DNA from: Agrobacterium larrymoorei
GTDB taxonomy: Bacteria; Pseudomonadota; Alphaproteobacteria; Rhizobiales; Rhizobiaceae
DNA: 64,000 nucleotides
Direction: 5' to 3'
Assembly: GCF_030819275.1 (NCBI RefSeq)
Contig: NZ_JAUTBL010000002.1
Location: 1,614,501 to 1,678,500 of the forward strand
Positions 33,201-43,374 of the stretch are shown in pieces. Position 1 is the stretch's first letter; the number at the start of each line of letters is the position of its first letter. The notes beneath the pieces are model-generated. The model saw only the letters and a list, made by a program, of their open reading frames with translations. It made no database searches and was not told the DNA's origin. The position numbers and the translations under genes are program-made.

Positions 33201-34257
33201 TCTTGTCTCCTGTTTTCCTATCGCGTTCTTCTGCGCGGGCGAGAATATCGGCCATATCGCGCAGGAAATGTTTTATTGGGCGCGCGGGCGTCCCGCCCAC
33301 CTTCGCGCCTGCGGGAACGTCAGACACAACGCCACTCATGGCCGCGATCTGCGCACCATCGCCAATTGTGATGTGACCATTGATGCCAGCGGCGCCGCCG
33401 ATCATCACGCCGTCGCCGATACGGGTGCTTCCCGCTATGCCGACCTTGCTGACGATGCCGCAGTGGCGACCGATGCGGACATTGTGCCCGATCTGAACCT
33501 GATTATCGATCTTCGTACCTTCACCGATCACGGTGTCATCCATCGTACCGCGGTCGACTGTCGTATTCGCGCCGATTTCGACATTGTCCTGAATGATGAC
33601 GCGCCCAATCTGGACGATCTTGATCATGCCGCGCGGGCCTGGCGCATAGCCGAAACCATCCTGGCCGATACGCACGCCATTGTGGATGATAACGCCATTG
33701 CCAAGAAGAGCCGAAAGAACGCTCGCGCCACCGGCAATCGTGCAGTCGCGGCCAATCTGAACCTCGGCACCAATAATAGCCCCAGGCCCGATCCGTGTCC
33801 CCGAACCGATACCAACATTTGCACCGATGACGGCAAAGGGCTCGACGATAACGCCGGGTTCGAGCGTGGCACTCGGATCGACATAGGCGGAAGCCGACAC
33901 TGCTGTCTCGTCAGGCGTGACGGCAGAAGGCCGCATCGCAGAAGGATGCAGAAGCTCACTGGCCTGGGCGAAGATCGTGTGGGGGTTCTTGCAGATAAGA
34001 GCCGGAATATGATTCGGCACGATGCTCTTCAGCGACTCGTCACAAATGACGGCTGCCGCGTCGCATGTCAGCAACTCATCCCGGTTCTTGCGAGACAGGA
34101 TGTAACAGAGCTGATCCGGCTTGGCGCGCGATACCGGCGCAATTGACCTTACGACTCTATCGCCAAAGGCCTCATCAGACAGTTCCGCCCCAAGACGGAC
34201 TGCGATATCTTTCAATCGCAGGCCTTCATGAGGCGGAAAAAAAGCGTTGTAGTCCAT
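33193..34257 (-). CDS. lpxD: UDP-3-O-acylglucosamine N-acyltransferase
   Basis: Adds the N-linked hydroxyacyl chain to UDP-3-O-acylglucosamine. The start reads [20 protein letters not shown] with GGAG 9 bases upstream; a longer frame from 34278 has no site. The 354 residues have an N-terminal uridine-binding domain and a beta-helix of hexapeptide repeats with [11 protein letters not shown] and [12 protein letters not shown]. The bamA stop is 49 bases upstream; no skp gene lies between them. Confidence 0.96.
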   Translation of the reverse strand: MDYNAFFPPHEGLRLKDIAVRLGAELSDEAFGDRVVRSIAPVSRAKPDQLCYILSRKNRDELLTCDAAAVICDESLKSIVPNHIPALICKNPHTIFAQASELLHPSAMRPSAVTPDETAVSASAYVDPSATLEPGVIVEPFAVIGANVGIGSGTRIGPGAIIGAEVQIGRDCTIAGGASVLSALLGNGVIIHNGVRIGQDGFGYAPGPRGMIKIVQIGRVIIQDNVEIGANTTVDRGTMDDTVIGEGTKIDNQVQIGHNVRIGRHCGIVSKVGIAGSTRIGDGVMIGGAAGINGHITIGDGAQIAAMSGVVSDVPAGAKVGGTPARPIKHFLRDMADILARAEERDRKTGDKNV

Positions 34258-34306
34258 CACACGGATACTCCAGAACATTCAAACTCGCAGTTCTGGACTG
34301 CCGATA

Positions 34307-36631
34307 TCAGAAAGTGTTGGACATGCCAAACCGGAAACGCTGTTCCTCGTCGTAGCTTTCCTTGGCAATCGGCACAGCGTAATCGACGCGCAGCGGACCG
34401 AACGGAGACGCCCACATGATGCCGATACCGGCAGATGCACGGATCGAGCTGTCATCCTGGACGCCAGCCGAATTCGCAACCTTGTTGCCATAGAGCGTGC
34501 CGGCATCGACGAAGCCAGCGAGACGCAGGCCAACATCTTCCGGAACGAGCGGCATAGGCGCGGTGACTTCAGCCGAAGCCGCAAAATACGTCGTGCCGCC
34601 GATCGCGTCGGAACCGATACGCGGACCGATACCATCGTTCTTGAAGCCGCGGATCACACGGCCACCAATCTTGAACTGGTCGAAGACGTAGAGATTGTCG
34701 CCCGTCGGAACAACATAACCGGCCTGACCTGTCAGCGAGCCAATGATGTCATATTCGTCCGAAAGCGAGTGGTAATAGCGAACCTTACCGTAGATCTTGT
34801 AATATTCCGAATCGCCACCGAGACCTGCAAACTCGTTGGTCAACGCAGCCTGCCAGCCTTCGCGTGGCATGTTGCGGTCGTCCAGCGTGTTGTAATTCAG
34901 CGTGTTCGAAATGATCGACTGCGTCCAGTCACCACCTGCAATCAGGTCACGATAAGGAGCCGCGAGATTTGCTGGGTTGTTCCAGTCGCCCTTACCATCA
35001 TAGTTGAACTGCTTATAGGTGTACTTGAACGTCGTACCGAGGTTTTCCGTGATCGGCGCGGTAACGCGGAGCGTGAAACCCTGTTCGTCGTAATTGTAGA
35101 ACTCTTCCTTGCTGCTCTGGCTTTTGAAGATGTCGAAACCGGCTGCAAGACGATAGCCAAGGAAGTACGGCTCGGTGAAGGACAGCGTGTAGCTGCGCGC
35201 ATCATCCTGACCGGCACCTGCGGCAACGCGGATATACTGACCGCGACCCAAGAAGTTCTTTTCTTCGATCGAGGCTTCCAGCAGTGCGCCGTCATTCTGC
35301 GAGTAACCTGCGCCGATACCGAAAGAGCCTGTCGGCTGGTCTTCGACATCCACGACGATCACGACGCGGTCGGGAGCGCTTCCCTGCGAGGTGCTGATAT
35401 TGACCTTGGAGAAGTAGCCAAGCGCTTCGAGACGACGCTTTGCAGCGCTGATAACGGTCTGGTTGAACGCGTCACCTTCGCTGATGTCGAACTCGCGGCG
35501 AATGACGTAGTCACGCGTACGCGTGTTGCCACGGATTTCGATGCGTTCGACATAGGCGCGCTCGCCCTGATCGACGATATAGGTCACGCCGATCGTGTTG
35601 CCTGCGAGGTCACGGTCGCCACGCGGCGTCACACGGGCAAAAGGATAGCCTTCCGCCGCAACGCGCTTGGAAATCGCTTCCATGCTCTGCTGCACTTCCT
35701 TGGCGCTGTAGTAAGAGCCGGGCTTTGTGTCGACAAGACCCTGAAGTTGCGACCCATCGATACCAGGCACCGTCGACTCAACGGCCACATTGCCAAAGTT
35801 GTAACGCTGGCCTTCATCCACCGTAATGGTGACGGTGTACTCGTTGGTCGCCTCGTCGAGGACGGCGTTCGAGGACACGACGCGGAAATCGGCGTAGCCA
35901 CGGTTGTAGTAGAACTGACGCAGCGACTCTTCGTCAGCGCGCAGCTTGTCTTCATTATAGACGTCCTTGCGTGTCAGGAACGACAGCATGTTGGACTTCT
36001 TGGTGTTGATCACGGCGGCCAGACGGCCATCGCTATAGGCATTGTTGCCGACGAAGTCGATGCGCGCGATCTTGGTGCGCTCGCCCTCATTGATCTGGAA
36101 AGCAAGATTAACGCGACCCTGACCGACCGGCACGACCTGCGTCGTAACCTCGACTTCGCTGCGACCGATATTAGCATAGGCTTCTTTGATGCGCGCAATA
36201 TCAGCCGTCACGACCGTCTGATCATAAGGTCCAAGAGACTGCGTCTGGACGATAGCCTGCAGCTTGTCGTCCTTGATCTTGCGGTTGCCGTTGAAGACCA
36301 CCTGATTGACGAGGTTGTTCTCGCTGACCGTCACCACGAGGGCATTGCCTGCCACGCGCATGCTGACGTTGGAGAAGTAGCCCGTTGCGTAAAGACGCTT
36401 TACCGATTCATCGATATCGGAATTGGAAAAATTGCGACCGGGAGCGATCGTAATGTTGGAGCGAACAGCATCTGCACCGGCGCGTTCAGCACCCCGAACA
36501 TCAATTCTGCTGACGACAGCTGCATTGGCAACACCGGCAGAAGCAAGTACCCCCAAAGCTGCAATCGAAGAAACACCAGCAGACAGCGCAACCGCTGATA
36601 CCGCGTTCAAAAATCTTGAACCAGCCTTCAT
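34307..36631 (-). CDS. bamA: Outer membrane assembly factor BamA
   Basis: Inserts beta-barrel proteins into the outer membrane. The 774 residues start with a signal peptide ending in ANA (about residue 37), then five POTRA domains (about 38-360) such as VVSRIDVRGAERAGADAVRS and AYVERIEIRGNTRTRDYVIR. The C-terminal 16-strand barrel carries the VIRGFKNDGIGPR form of the VRGF/Y motif and ends in FRFGMSNTF, with the terminal Phe needed for outer-membrane insertion. rseP lies upstream, as in most proteobacteria. Confidence 0.97.
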   Translation of the reverse strand: MKAGSRFLNAVSAVALSAGVSSIAALGVLASAGVANAAVVSRIDVRGAERAGADAVRSNITIAPGRNFSNSDIDESVKRLYATGYFSNVSMRVAGNALVVTVSENNLVNQVVFNGNRKIKDDKLQAIVQTQSLGPYDQTVVTADIARIKEAYANIGRSEVEVTTQVVPVGQGRVNLAFQINEGERTKIARIDFVGNNAYSDGRLAAVINTKKSNMLSFLTRKDVYNEDKLRADEESLRQFYYNRGYADFRVVSSNAVLDEATNEYTVTITVDEGQRYNFGNVAVESTVPGIDGSQLQGLVDTKPGSYYSAKEVQQSMEAISKRVAAEGYPFARVTPRGDRDLAGNTIGVTYIVDQGERAYVERIEIRGNTRTRDYVIRREFDISEGDAFNQTVISAAKRRLEALGYFSKVNISTSQGSAPDRVVIVVDVEDQPTGSFGIGAGYSQNDGALLEASIEEKNFLGRGQYIRVAAGAGQDDARSYTLSFTEPYFLGYRLAAGFDIFKSQSSKEEFYNYDEQGFTLRVTAPITENLGTTFKYTYKQFNYDGKGDWNNPANLAAPYRDLIAGGDWTQSIISNTLNYNTLDDRNMPREGWQAALTNEFAGLGGDSEYYKIYGKVRYYHSLSDEYDIIGSLTGQAGYVVPTGDNLYVFDQFKIGGRVIRGFKNDGIGPRIGSDAIGGTTYFAASAEVTAPMPLVPEDVGLRLAGFVDAGTLYGNKVANSAGVQDDSSIRASAGIGIMWASPFGPLRVDYAVPIAKESYDEEQRFRFGMSNTF

Positions 36632-36830
36632 TTCAAATCTTACCTTTTCCCGTTGTCCCTCAGCGGGCGGAACCCGACTCCGGCCATCTGCGTCGTTTTA
36701 CCTGCTTTTCCTCTACAAGCAAGCCCGACCGTTAATTTCTGTTTACTTCGCAAGTCACCGTGGCCCAATCGCCACTTTGGCTTCAAAACAAGGTAAACAC
36801 CCTCTTAAAAAAGCAGCTCGAAATCGCTCT

Positions 36831-37964
36831 TTAGCCAATCAAGCTGCTGATATCGTTCCAAGTCGCAAAAACCATCAGACTGAAAATCATCGCAAGCCCG
36901 ATGCGAAATGCGACTTCCTGCGCGCCCGATCCGACAGGTCTGCCACGCACCGCCTCTATCGCATAAAACACCAGATGGCCGCCGTCCAGAATGGGAACGG
37001 GCATGAGGTTCAGTAGTCCAATGGAAATTGACAGAACGGCGGCAAGCTGGATCAGCGCCCCCACGCCAAGCGTTGCCACCTGCCCCGATGCCTGCGCCAC
37101 ACGCACCGGCCCGCCAAGTTGATCGGCATTCATCCGTCCCGTGACGAGGTTGCCGATATAGTTGAAGGTGCCGGTGATGACATGGCCGGTTTCCCGCACA
37201 CCCTCAACAAGCGCCTCCACAGGCGTGTAGCTCACATGACGGAAATTGCCACGCGTCTGGTCGGTGGTGATGCCAATGATACCAAGCTCGATCTTATTGC
37301 CGAACTGATCCGTCGTTTCCGTGCGTGTCGGAACCATGGGCAGCGACAGATCGCGACCGTCTCTCTCCACCGTCACATTGATCTGCGTACCCGGGCGGAT
37401 GGAAACATAGCGGCGGACGTCCTCAAACGTCTGCACCTTTTCGCCGTCGATCGCGATCAGGCGATCACCCGGCAGAATGCCTGCTGCCTGGGCCGCACTA
37501 TCGGGGCGCACCTCGGACACGACCGGATCGGAAATCATCCGGCCATAGATCGTGAAGAGGACCGTGAAGATCAGGATCGCCAGAATGAAATTGGCGATGG
37601 GGCCAGCAGCAACAGTGGCCGCACGCTTCCAGAGCTTTGCACCGGCAAGCGTCTGCGCTCTCTCTTCAAGCGTCAGCCCGGAAAGACCATCGCTGTCCGG
37701 CTTGCTGGATGCATCCTCGTCACCGAAGAATTTGACATAGCCGCCAAGTGGAACGGCAGAGATCTTCCAGCGTGTGCCGCGCTTGTCGGTAAAGCCGATC
37801 AATTCCGGCCCGAAACCTACCGAAAACGCCGTGGATCGAATGCCGCACCACCGTCCAACGAGGTAATGTCCCATTTCGTGGACGAAGACCAAGAGCGAGA
37901 TCACCAGGATAAATGGCACCATATAACCGGTTAGAAAATTAACCGCAGCCATCACAGTGTCCAT
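36831..37964 (-). CDS. rseP: Site-2 membrane zinc protease RseP
   Basis: Cuts membrane proteins within the bilayer, for example anti-sigma factors and leftover signal peptides. The 377 residues show the zinc motif HEMGH in the first helix (near 29-33), a PDZ domain (about 130-215, AQAAGILPGDRLIAIDGEKV) and the second active-site motif NLMPVPILDGGHL near the end. One PDZ domain is visible where Escherichia coli has two. It lies between cdsA and bamA. Confidence 0.95.
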   Translation of the reverse strand: MDTVMAAVNFLTGYMVPFILVISLLVFVHEMGHYLVGRWCGIRSTAFSVGFGPELIGFTDKRGTRWKISAVPLGGYVKFFGDEDASSKPDSDGLSGLTLEERAQTLAGAKLWKRAATVAAGPIANFILAILIFTVLFTIYGRMISDPVVSEVRPDSAAQAAGILPGDRLIAIDGEKVQTFEDVRRYVSIRPGTQINVTVERDGRDLSLPMVPTRTETTDQFGNKIELGIIGITTDQTRGNFRHVSYTPVEALVEGVRETGHVITGTFNYIGNLVTGRMNADQLGGPVRVAQASGQVATLGVGALIQLAAVLSISIGLLNLMPVPILDGGHLVFYAIEAVRGRPVGSGAQEVAFRIGLAMIFSLMVFATWNDISSLIG

Positions 37965-38014
37965 ATTGTTCCCGATTCCCTTACGTCGCGTCTCTTGTCA
38001 CGTATCTAGCCAGA

Positions 38015-38848
38015 TCAGAAGCCGAGCAAGATACCGTCGCCCGATCCTGGCACATCACCGGTTACTGCCGCGTGAACCACTGCAATCAGGAATACGGTAA
38101 AGCAGGCGAAAACAAGACCGTCAACCCGGTCCATAAACCCACCGTGGCCTGGGATAAGATTGCTGGAGTCCTTCACCCCGAACCGGCGCTTGATGAAAGA
38201 TTCAAACAAGTCGCCGATCTGGCTGAAGATGGAAAGCGCCAGCGCCAGCAACAGTACGGTCAGCGAGATGCTTCCATGATAGGCAAGCGCAACAGCGCCG
38301 CCCGCAACCAGGCCGAAAAACGTTCCGCCAGCAGCACCAGACCATGTTTTCCCCGGCGAGATCGAAGGCGCAAGCTTCGGGCCACCGATCGCACGGCCGA
38401 CGAAATAGGCAAGGATATCCGTCGCCCAAACGATGGCGAAGACGAAGAGCATGGCAACAAGGCCGGTTGATTCCTCGCCGCGAATGGCTGCAAGCGAAAT
38501 GCCGCTCAATGCTGAGTAGACAATGCCGCCAACAAGCCACCAGTTCGGGCCACGAAGAATCGGAAACAGAGCAGCGGTGATCGCACAACCCGACAGCAAT
38601 GGAAGATCGAGAGAACTTTCACCAAAGATCGTATTGCCGCTCATCACCGCGACGGAAAACCATCCCCAGGCGTAGCCCGTCGGATTGGTATCGGAAAGCT
38701 TCGTGATCGTGCTCCACTCATAATAGATGAGGAGAGACAGCAGGCCCGCGACAGCGCGGAACATAATCCCGCCATACCAGGTAGCCGTCAGAATGACCGC
38801 GGCCATGACGATGCCCGAAATGATCCGCAGCTTTAATTCGCGGCTCAT
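38015..38848 (-). CDS. cdsA: Phosphatidate cytidylyltransferase
   Basis: Makes CDP-diacylglycerol from phosphatidate and CTP, the branch point for all membrane phospholipids. The 277 residues have about eight membrane helices and the family signature FIKRRFGVKDSSNLIPGHGG followed by FMDRVD near the C-terminus. Its ATG shares one base with the uppS stop (TGATG). Confidence 0.96.
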   Translation of the reverse strand: MSRELKLRIISGIVMAAVILTATWYGGIMFRAVAGLLSLLIYYEWSTITKLSDTNPTGYAWGWFSVAVMSGNTIFGESSLDLPLLSGCAITAALFPILRGPNWWLVGGIVYSALSGISLAAIRGEESTGLVAMLFVFAIVWATDILAYFVGRAIGGPKLAPSISPGKTWSGAAGGTFFGLVAGGAVALAYHGSISLTVLLLALALSIFSQIGDLFESFIKRRFGVKDSSNLIPGHGGFMDRVDGLVFACFTVFLIAVVHAAVTGDVPGSGDGILLGF

Positions 38849-39591
38849 CAGGCGCCCGCCATCGCAACTTGAGTGGACAGTCCGCCGAAGCGACGGTCCC
38901 TCGTCATGTACTGATCGATCGCAGCCACGAGGGTCTGGCGATTGAAATCAGGCCAGTAGTCCGGAATGAAGAGAAATTCGGAATAGGCTGCCTGCCACAA
39001 CAGGAAGTTCGACAGACGCTCCTCGCCGCTGGTGCGGATGATGAGGTCCGGATCAGGAATGCCTGCCGTATCAAGCCGGGCGGAAATCGCTTCTGGCGTG
39101 ATCGCGGACGCATCGATCCGGCCTTCTGCGACATCGCGGGCGAGAGACGCCGCCGCGCGCGAAATTTCATCACGCGAACCGTAGTTGAATGCGATGATGA
39201 GGGTAAGCGCGGTGTTGTCACGTGTCGTCTGCTCGGCCTCCTCCAGCAGAGCACGGATGTCATCCTTGAGCCCTGCCCTGTCGCCGATCACGCGAACGCG
39301 CACATTTTCCTTGTGAAGTTCAGCAAGGTCACGACGAATGAATGCCTTGAGAAGACCGAGAAGATCCGAAACTTCCGATTGAGGCCGGCGCCAATTCTCA
39401 GACGAAAAGGCGAAAAGCGTAAGATACTTCAAACCGCATTCGCCCGCGGTCCGAACGGTCTCGCGGACGGCCTCTACTCCCCGCCGATGGCCCATGATGC
39501 GCGGCAAACCGCGCTGCTTGGCCCAACGACCGTTACCATCCATGATGATGGCGACATGTTCAGGTAACGGGGAAGGTGCGGTTTCCGACAT
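38848..39591 (-). CDS. uppS: Undecaprenyl diphosphate synthase
   Basis: Makes the C55 lipid carrier for peptidoglycan and polysaccharides. The 247 residues contain the catalytic [20 protein letters not shown] (Asp and Asn near 17-19), [11 protein letters not shown] and [19 protein letters not shown]. It is translationally coupled to cdsA. Confidence 0.97.
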   Translation of the reverse strand: MSETAPSPLPEHVAIIMDGNGRWAKQRGLPRIMGHRRGVEAVRETVRTAGECGLKYLTLFAFSSENWRRPQSEVSDLLGLLKAFIRRDLAELHKENVRVRVIGDRAGLKDDIRALLEEAEQTTRDNTALTLIIAFNYGSRDEISRAAASLARDVAEGRIDASAITPEAISARLDTAGIPDPDLIIRTSGEERLSNFLLWQAAYSEFLFIPDYWPDFNRQTLVAAIDQYMTRDRRFGGLSTQVAMAGA

Positions 39592-39657
39592 CTCAATCCA
39601 TTCAGACAGTGCGGAGTTTAACGAGGTTAATCAATGCAAGGCTCGGCGCAAAGCCGA

Positions 39658-40215
39658 TTATACCTGCATGATTTCCTTTTCTTTCTCAGCGAGCAAGCGA
39701 TCAATTTCAGAAATCGTGTCGTCTGTCATTTTCTGAACTTTGTCAGACTTGCCACGGCTTTCGTCCTGACCGATGTCACCGTCCTTTTCGGCCTTTTTTA
39801 GACCTTCCATGCCGTCACGGCGAACATGGCGAATCGCAACCTTGGACTTTTCGGCATAATCGTGAGCAACCTTGACGAGCGACTTACGGCGCTCTTCATT
39901 GAGCTCGGGAAGCGGAATACGCAGGTTCTGGCCATCGACAATCGGATTGAGACCAAGATTGGATTCGCGAATAGCGCGGTCCACAGCACCCACCATGGTC
40001 TTGTCCCAGATGTTCACGCCAAGCATGCGCGGCTCGGGAACGGTGATGTTGGCGACCTGCGAAAGCGGCACGCGAGAGCCATAAGCGTCGACCGTGACAG
40101 GGTCGAGAATGTTCGCAGAAGCGCGTCCGGTGCGCAGCGATGCGATATCGCTCTTGAACGCGTTGATGGCACCGTCCATGCGGCGCTTGATATCATTCAG
40201 GTCAATACCACTCAT
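39658..40215 (-). CDS. frr: Ribosome recycling factor
   Basis: Splits post-termination ribosomes with EF-G. The 185 residues match the family: [21 protein letters not shown] near 26-46, then the charged helix with [20 protein letters not shown] and [14 protein letters not shown]. It lies downstream of pyrH as in nearly all bacteria. Confidence 0.97.
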   Translation of the reverse strand: MSGIDLNDIKRRMDGAINAFKSDIASLRTGRASANILDPVTVDAYGSRVPLSQVANITVPEPRMLGVNIWDKTMVGAVDRAIRESNLGLNPIVDGQNLRIPLPELNEERRKSLVKVAHDYAEKSKVAIRHVRRDGMEGLKKAEKDGDIGQDESRGKSDKVQKMTDDTISEIDRLLAEKEKEIMQV

Positions 40216-40285
40216 CTAGATACTCCATTTCGTTCTGGCCTTGACGGCCCATTATCTTGACCGGCGCGCTTCGAGCCGCCGGTGA

Positions 40286-41008
40286 TTATGCGTCGTGCAC
40301 GATGGTCTTGAGACCGCCGCCCGTCAATATTTGCGCAAAGCCGCCCTTTTCGTGGATCGAGAACACGATGATCGGAATATGGTTTTCACGCGCAAGCGCA
40401 ACCGCCGCCACGTCCATCACGGCCAAGCCCTTGGCCAGCACTTCGGAATGGGTCAATTGGTCGAAGCGGGTTGCGGTCGGATCCTTCTTCGGATCGGCCG
40501 AATAGATGCCGTCGACCTGCGTTCCCTTGAAGATAGCTTCCGCCCCCATTTCAGCGGCACGAAGGGCCGCAGCGGAATCGGTGGTGAAGAAGGGATTGCC
40601 GGTACCGCCAGCGAAAATCACAACCCTGCCCTGCGACAGATGGTGAATGGCAGCGCGCTGCGAAAAACTCTCGCAAATCTCCGGCATGGCGATGGCAGAG
40701 AGAACAACCGTATCGATCTCCAGCTTACGCAGGGATGTTGCAAGCGCCAGCGCATTGATGACGGTCGCCAGCATGCCCATGTGGTCGCCGGTCACGCGAT
40801 CGCCGCCCTTGGAGGCAACTGCTACACCGCGAAAAATATTCCCGCCGCCGACGACGACGCCCACTTCGACGCCCATGGCGCGCGCTTCCGCAATATCGGA
40901 GGCAATACGGTCAGCGACGGCAACATCAATGCCGAACCCCTGATCGCCCATGAGGGCTTCGCCGGACGCCTTGAGCAGAACACGTTTATAGAGCGGCTTG
41001 GAAGACAT
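40286..41008 (-). CDS. pyrH: Uridylate kinase
   Basis: Phosphorylates UMP to UDP. The start MSSKPLYKRVLLKASGEALM follows AAAGGAGTC; the ATG one codon earlier is closer than usual to that site, so the second is used. At 240 residues it fits the family, with GVVVGGGNIFRG, DHMGMLATVINALAL and FAGGTGNPFFTTDSAAALRA. A 200-base space separates it from tsf, and it may have its own promoter there. Confidence 0.96.
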   Translation of the reverse strand: MSSKPLYKRVLLKASGEALMGDQGFGIDVAVADRIASDIAEARAMGVEVGVVVGGGNIFRGVAVASKGGDRVTGDHMGMLATVINALALATSLRKLEIDTVVLSAIAMPEICESFSQRAAIHHLSQGRVVIFAGGTGNPFFTTDSAAALRAAEMGAEAIFKGTQVDGIYSADPKKDPTATRFDQLTHSEVLAKGLAVMDVAAVALARENHIPIIVFSIHEKGGFAQILTGGGLKTIVHDA

Positions 41009-41208
41009 CATGACTCCTTTAAGCAGGTCGCGCAAAGATCCTTGAGCGGCTTTGCGGCAATGGCAGGCGAAACATAAAAAGTCCGGAGCCGCAAGAACAT
41101 CTGCAAACTTTTTCCGGGCAAAGCGGACTGTAACCGCAACGCGGATACACGAAGGGCACCGCGTTGTCACGCGATGCCCCCGAGTTTTCCAACATTTGGG
41201 TAAAGGGA

Positions 41209-42135
41209 TCAGCCCTTTGCGACAGCTGCAACTTCTGCAGCGAAATCGCTTTCTTCCTTCTCGATGCCTTCGCCGAGAAGCAGGCGAGCCATGCCGACAA
41301 CTTCGATCTTGGCGCCGGCTTCCTTTTCGGCTTCCTTGATAGCAGCCTCAACCGTCAGGTCGGGGTTGATAACGAAAGCCTGGGACAGAAGAGCAACTTC
41401 TTCGAAGAACTTGCGCATGCGGCCATCGACCATCTTTTCGATGATGGCTTCCGGCTTGCCGGATTCGCGAGCCTGTTCGATGAAGACGTTGCGTTCGCGT
41501 TCAGCAACGGCAGCGTCGACTTCTTCGGCACGAATAGCAAGCGGGTTGGTCGCAGCAACGTGCATGGCAACCTGGCGGCCGATCGAGGTCAGGACAGCCT
41601 TGTCGCCTACAGACTTCAGGGCAACCAGAACGCCGAGCTTGCCGATGCCGTCGCCGGCAGCGTTGTGAACGTAGGTCGCAACGACGCCGTGCTCGACTTC
41701 GAGCAGAGCTGCGCGACGCAGGGCCATGTTTTCACCGATCGTGGCGATCGCGTCCTTGATGGTGTCGGAAACCGACTTGCCGGTTGCCGGATAGGTGGCG
41801 GCAGCGATCGCATCGACGGAACCGTTGGTCGTCAGCGCAACGGAAGCAACGCCACGGACGATGTCCTGGAAGGCGTCGTTACGGGCAACGAAGTCGGTTT
41901 CGGAGTTGATTTCGACAACGACAGCCTTGTGGCCGGCAGACGCGATACCGATGAGACCTTCCGCAGCGGTACGGCCAGACTTCTTGTCAGCCTTGGCGAT
42001 ACCCTTGGCGCGCAGCCAGTCGATTGCCGCTTCCATGTCGCCGTTGGTTTCAGCCAGCGCCTTTTTGCAATCCATCATGCCTGCGCCAGACTTTTCGCGC
42101 AGTTCCTTTACCATTGCGGCGGTGATTTCGCTCAT
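41209..42135 (-). CDS. tsf: Elongation factor Ts
   Basis: Exchanges GDP for GTP on EF-Tu. The start [20 protein letters not shown] is standard for the family; 308 residues is normal. TDFVARND, the EF-Tu contact motif, is seen near 80-87. It follows rpsB with 271 bases between, which hold a strong hairpin. Confidence 0.97.
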   Translation of the reverse strand: MSEITAAMVKELREKSGAGMMDCKKALAETNGDMEAAIDWLRAKGIAKADKKSGRTAAEGLIGIASAGHKAVVVEINSETDFVARNDAFQDIVRGVASVALTTNGSVDAIAAATYPATGKSVSDTIKDAIATIGENMALRRAALLEVEHGVVATYVHNAAGDGIGKLGVLVALKSVGDKAVLTSIGRQVAMHVAATNPLAIRAEEVDAAVAERERNVFIEQARESGKPEAIIEKMVDGRMRKFFEEVALLSQAFVINPDLTVEAAIKEAEKEAGAKIEVVGMARLLLGEGIEKEESDFAAEVAAVAKG

Positions 42136-42320
42136 TGTGTGCCTCTTGTCGGTTCGGTCGGTCACGGCAGTCTTGCCAGGCCGAAATCGGATTGTGGGAA
42201 CGAATGTACCCGGAACTGTGACAGGCTGATGAAACAGCCGCCACGAAACTTTTGAAACCAGCCGCTGTTCCCCTTATCGGACCTATCGCTCGATCAACGG
42301 GGTAATGCGGCTTGAAACGA

Positions 42321-42357
42321 ACAAGGCCGTCGAACGTGCAGTCCAGAACGGCCTTGT
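42321..42357 (-). terminator. Hairpin between rpsB and tsf
   Basis: ACAAGGCCGT at 42321-42330 and ACGGCCTTGT at 42348-42357 form a perfect 10-bp stem, followed leftward by TCGTTTC. It is probably a partial terminator that lowers tsf relative to rpsB. Confidence 0.7.
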
Positions 42358-42406
42358 CTTATCCTGATGAGAAGGCGGCGCGATGAGCGCCGCCGAAAGC
42401 CCAATA

Positions 42407-43174
42407 TCAGGCGTTGGCTTCGTCTTCGAGAGCAGGCTCGACCGGAGCTTCTTCAGCGGCACCGAGGTCACGGCCGGAAGCGCCCTGCTGACGTGCGATA
42501 CCATCGATGGCAGCGCGAGCGATCAGATCGCAGTAAAGCGAAATGGCGCGCGAAGCGTCGTCGTTACCGGGGATCGGGAAGTCGATGTGATCCGGGTCGC
42601 AGTTGGAGTCGATGATGGCGACAACCGGAATGCCAAGACGCTTGGCTTCTTCGATCGCGATCTTTTCCTTGTTGGTGTCGATGATGAACATCAGGTCCGG
42701 AACGCCACCCATATCGCGGATACCGCCGAGAGCCTTTTCAAGCTTTTCGCGTTCGCGCTCGAGGTTCAGACGCTCCTTCTTGGAGTAGCCGGAAGCATCC
42801 GAGTTCAGGATTTCGTCGACCTTGCGAAGACGCTGGATCGAGTTCGAAATCGTCTTCCAGTTGGTCATCATGCCGCCGAGCCAACGCGAGTTGACGTAGT
42901 ACTGAGCGGAGCGCTTTGCGCTGTCTGCGATGATTTCGGAAGCCTGACGCTTCGTGCCAACGAACAGAACGCGGCCACCACGAGCAACGGTGTCGGAAAC
43001 GACCTGAAGCGCGCGCGACAGCATCGGAACGGTCTGAGCCAGGTCGATGATGTGGATGTTGTTACGGTCGCCGAAAATGTACGGCTTCATCTTCGGGTTC
43101 CAGCGATGTGTCTGGTGGCCGAAGTGAACACCAGCTTCCAGAAGCTGGCGCATAGAAAAATCGGGCAATGCCAT
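42407..43174 (-). CDS. rpsB: Small ribosomal subunit protein S2
   Basis: A protein of the 30S subunit, also needed for S1 binding. The 255 residues start [20 protein letters not shown] and contain the family segments [20 protein letters not shown] and [14 protein letters not shown]. The tail is acidic. A GGAAAAGGAGTAAC site precedes the ATG. It heads the leftward translation and envelope block. Confidence 0.97.
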   Translation of the reverse strand: MALPDFSMRQLLEAGVHFGHQTHRWNPKMKPYIFGDRNNIHIIDLAQTVPMLSRALQVVSDTVARGGRVLFVGTKRQASEIIADSAKRSAQYYVNSRWLGGMMTNWKTISNSIQRLRKVDEILNSDASGYSKKERLNLEREREKLEKALGGIRDMGGVPDLMFIIDTNKEKIAIEEAKRLGIPVVAIIDSNCDPDHIDFPIPGNDDASRAISLYCDLIARAAIDGIARQQGASGRDLGAAEEAPVEPALEDEANA

Positions 43175-43290
43175 GCCTTGTTACTCCTTTTCCGGTTGAA
43201 CCCCCGCGAAGCGAACAGCACCGTTTGACCGGTACCACCGGGCGGAATGAACCGGATTTCTCCCGGAACACCCCAAGCTTCGCGTGTGGA
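43175..43290 (-). promoter_or_regulatory. Candidate structured leader of rpsB
   Basis: CGCGAAGC at 43205-43212 is the exact reverse complement of GCTTCGCG at 43277-43284. The enclosed 64 bases hold further pairing (CCGGG with CCCGG) and ACCGGTACC. The helix ends about 30 bases before the rpsB start. In Escherichia coli S2 represses its own message through its leader; a similar role here is inferred. Confidence 0.45.
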
Positions 43291-43374
43291 ATGGTGTGCC
43301 GCATACAGCGACCTTAGCCAAATTGCAAGCACGCGGCGTCAAAAAACGCCAGTTTGCTCGAAGTAAACTCAGAT

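Noticed and set aside
34769-36598. A 609-codon open frame on the plus strand
   Set aside because: Antisense shadow of bamA caused by high-GC codon bias; its composition is not protein-like.
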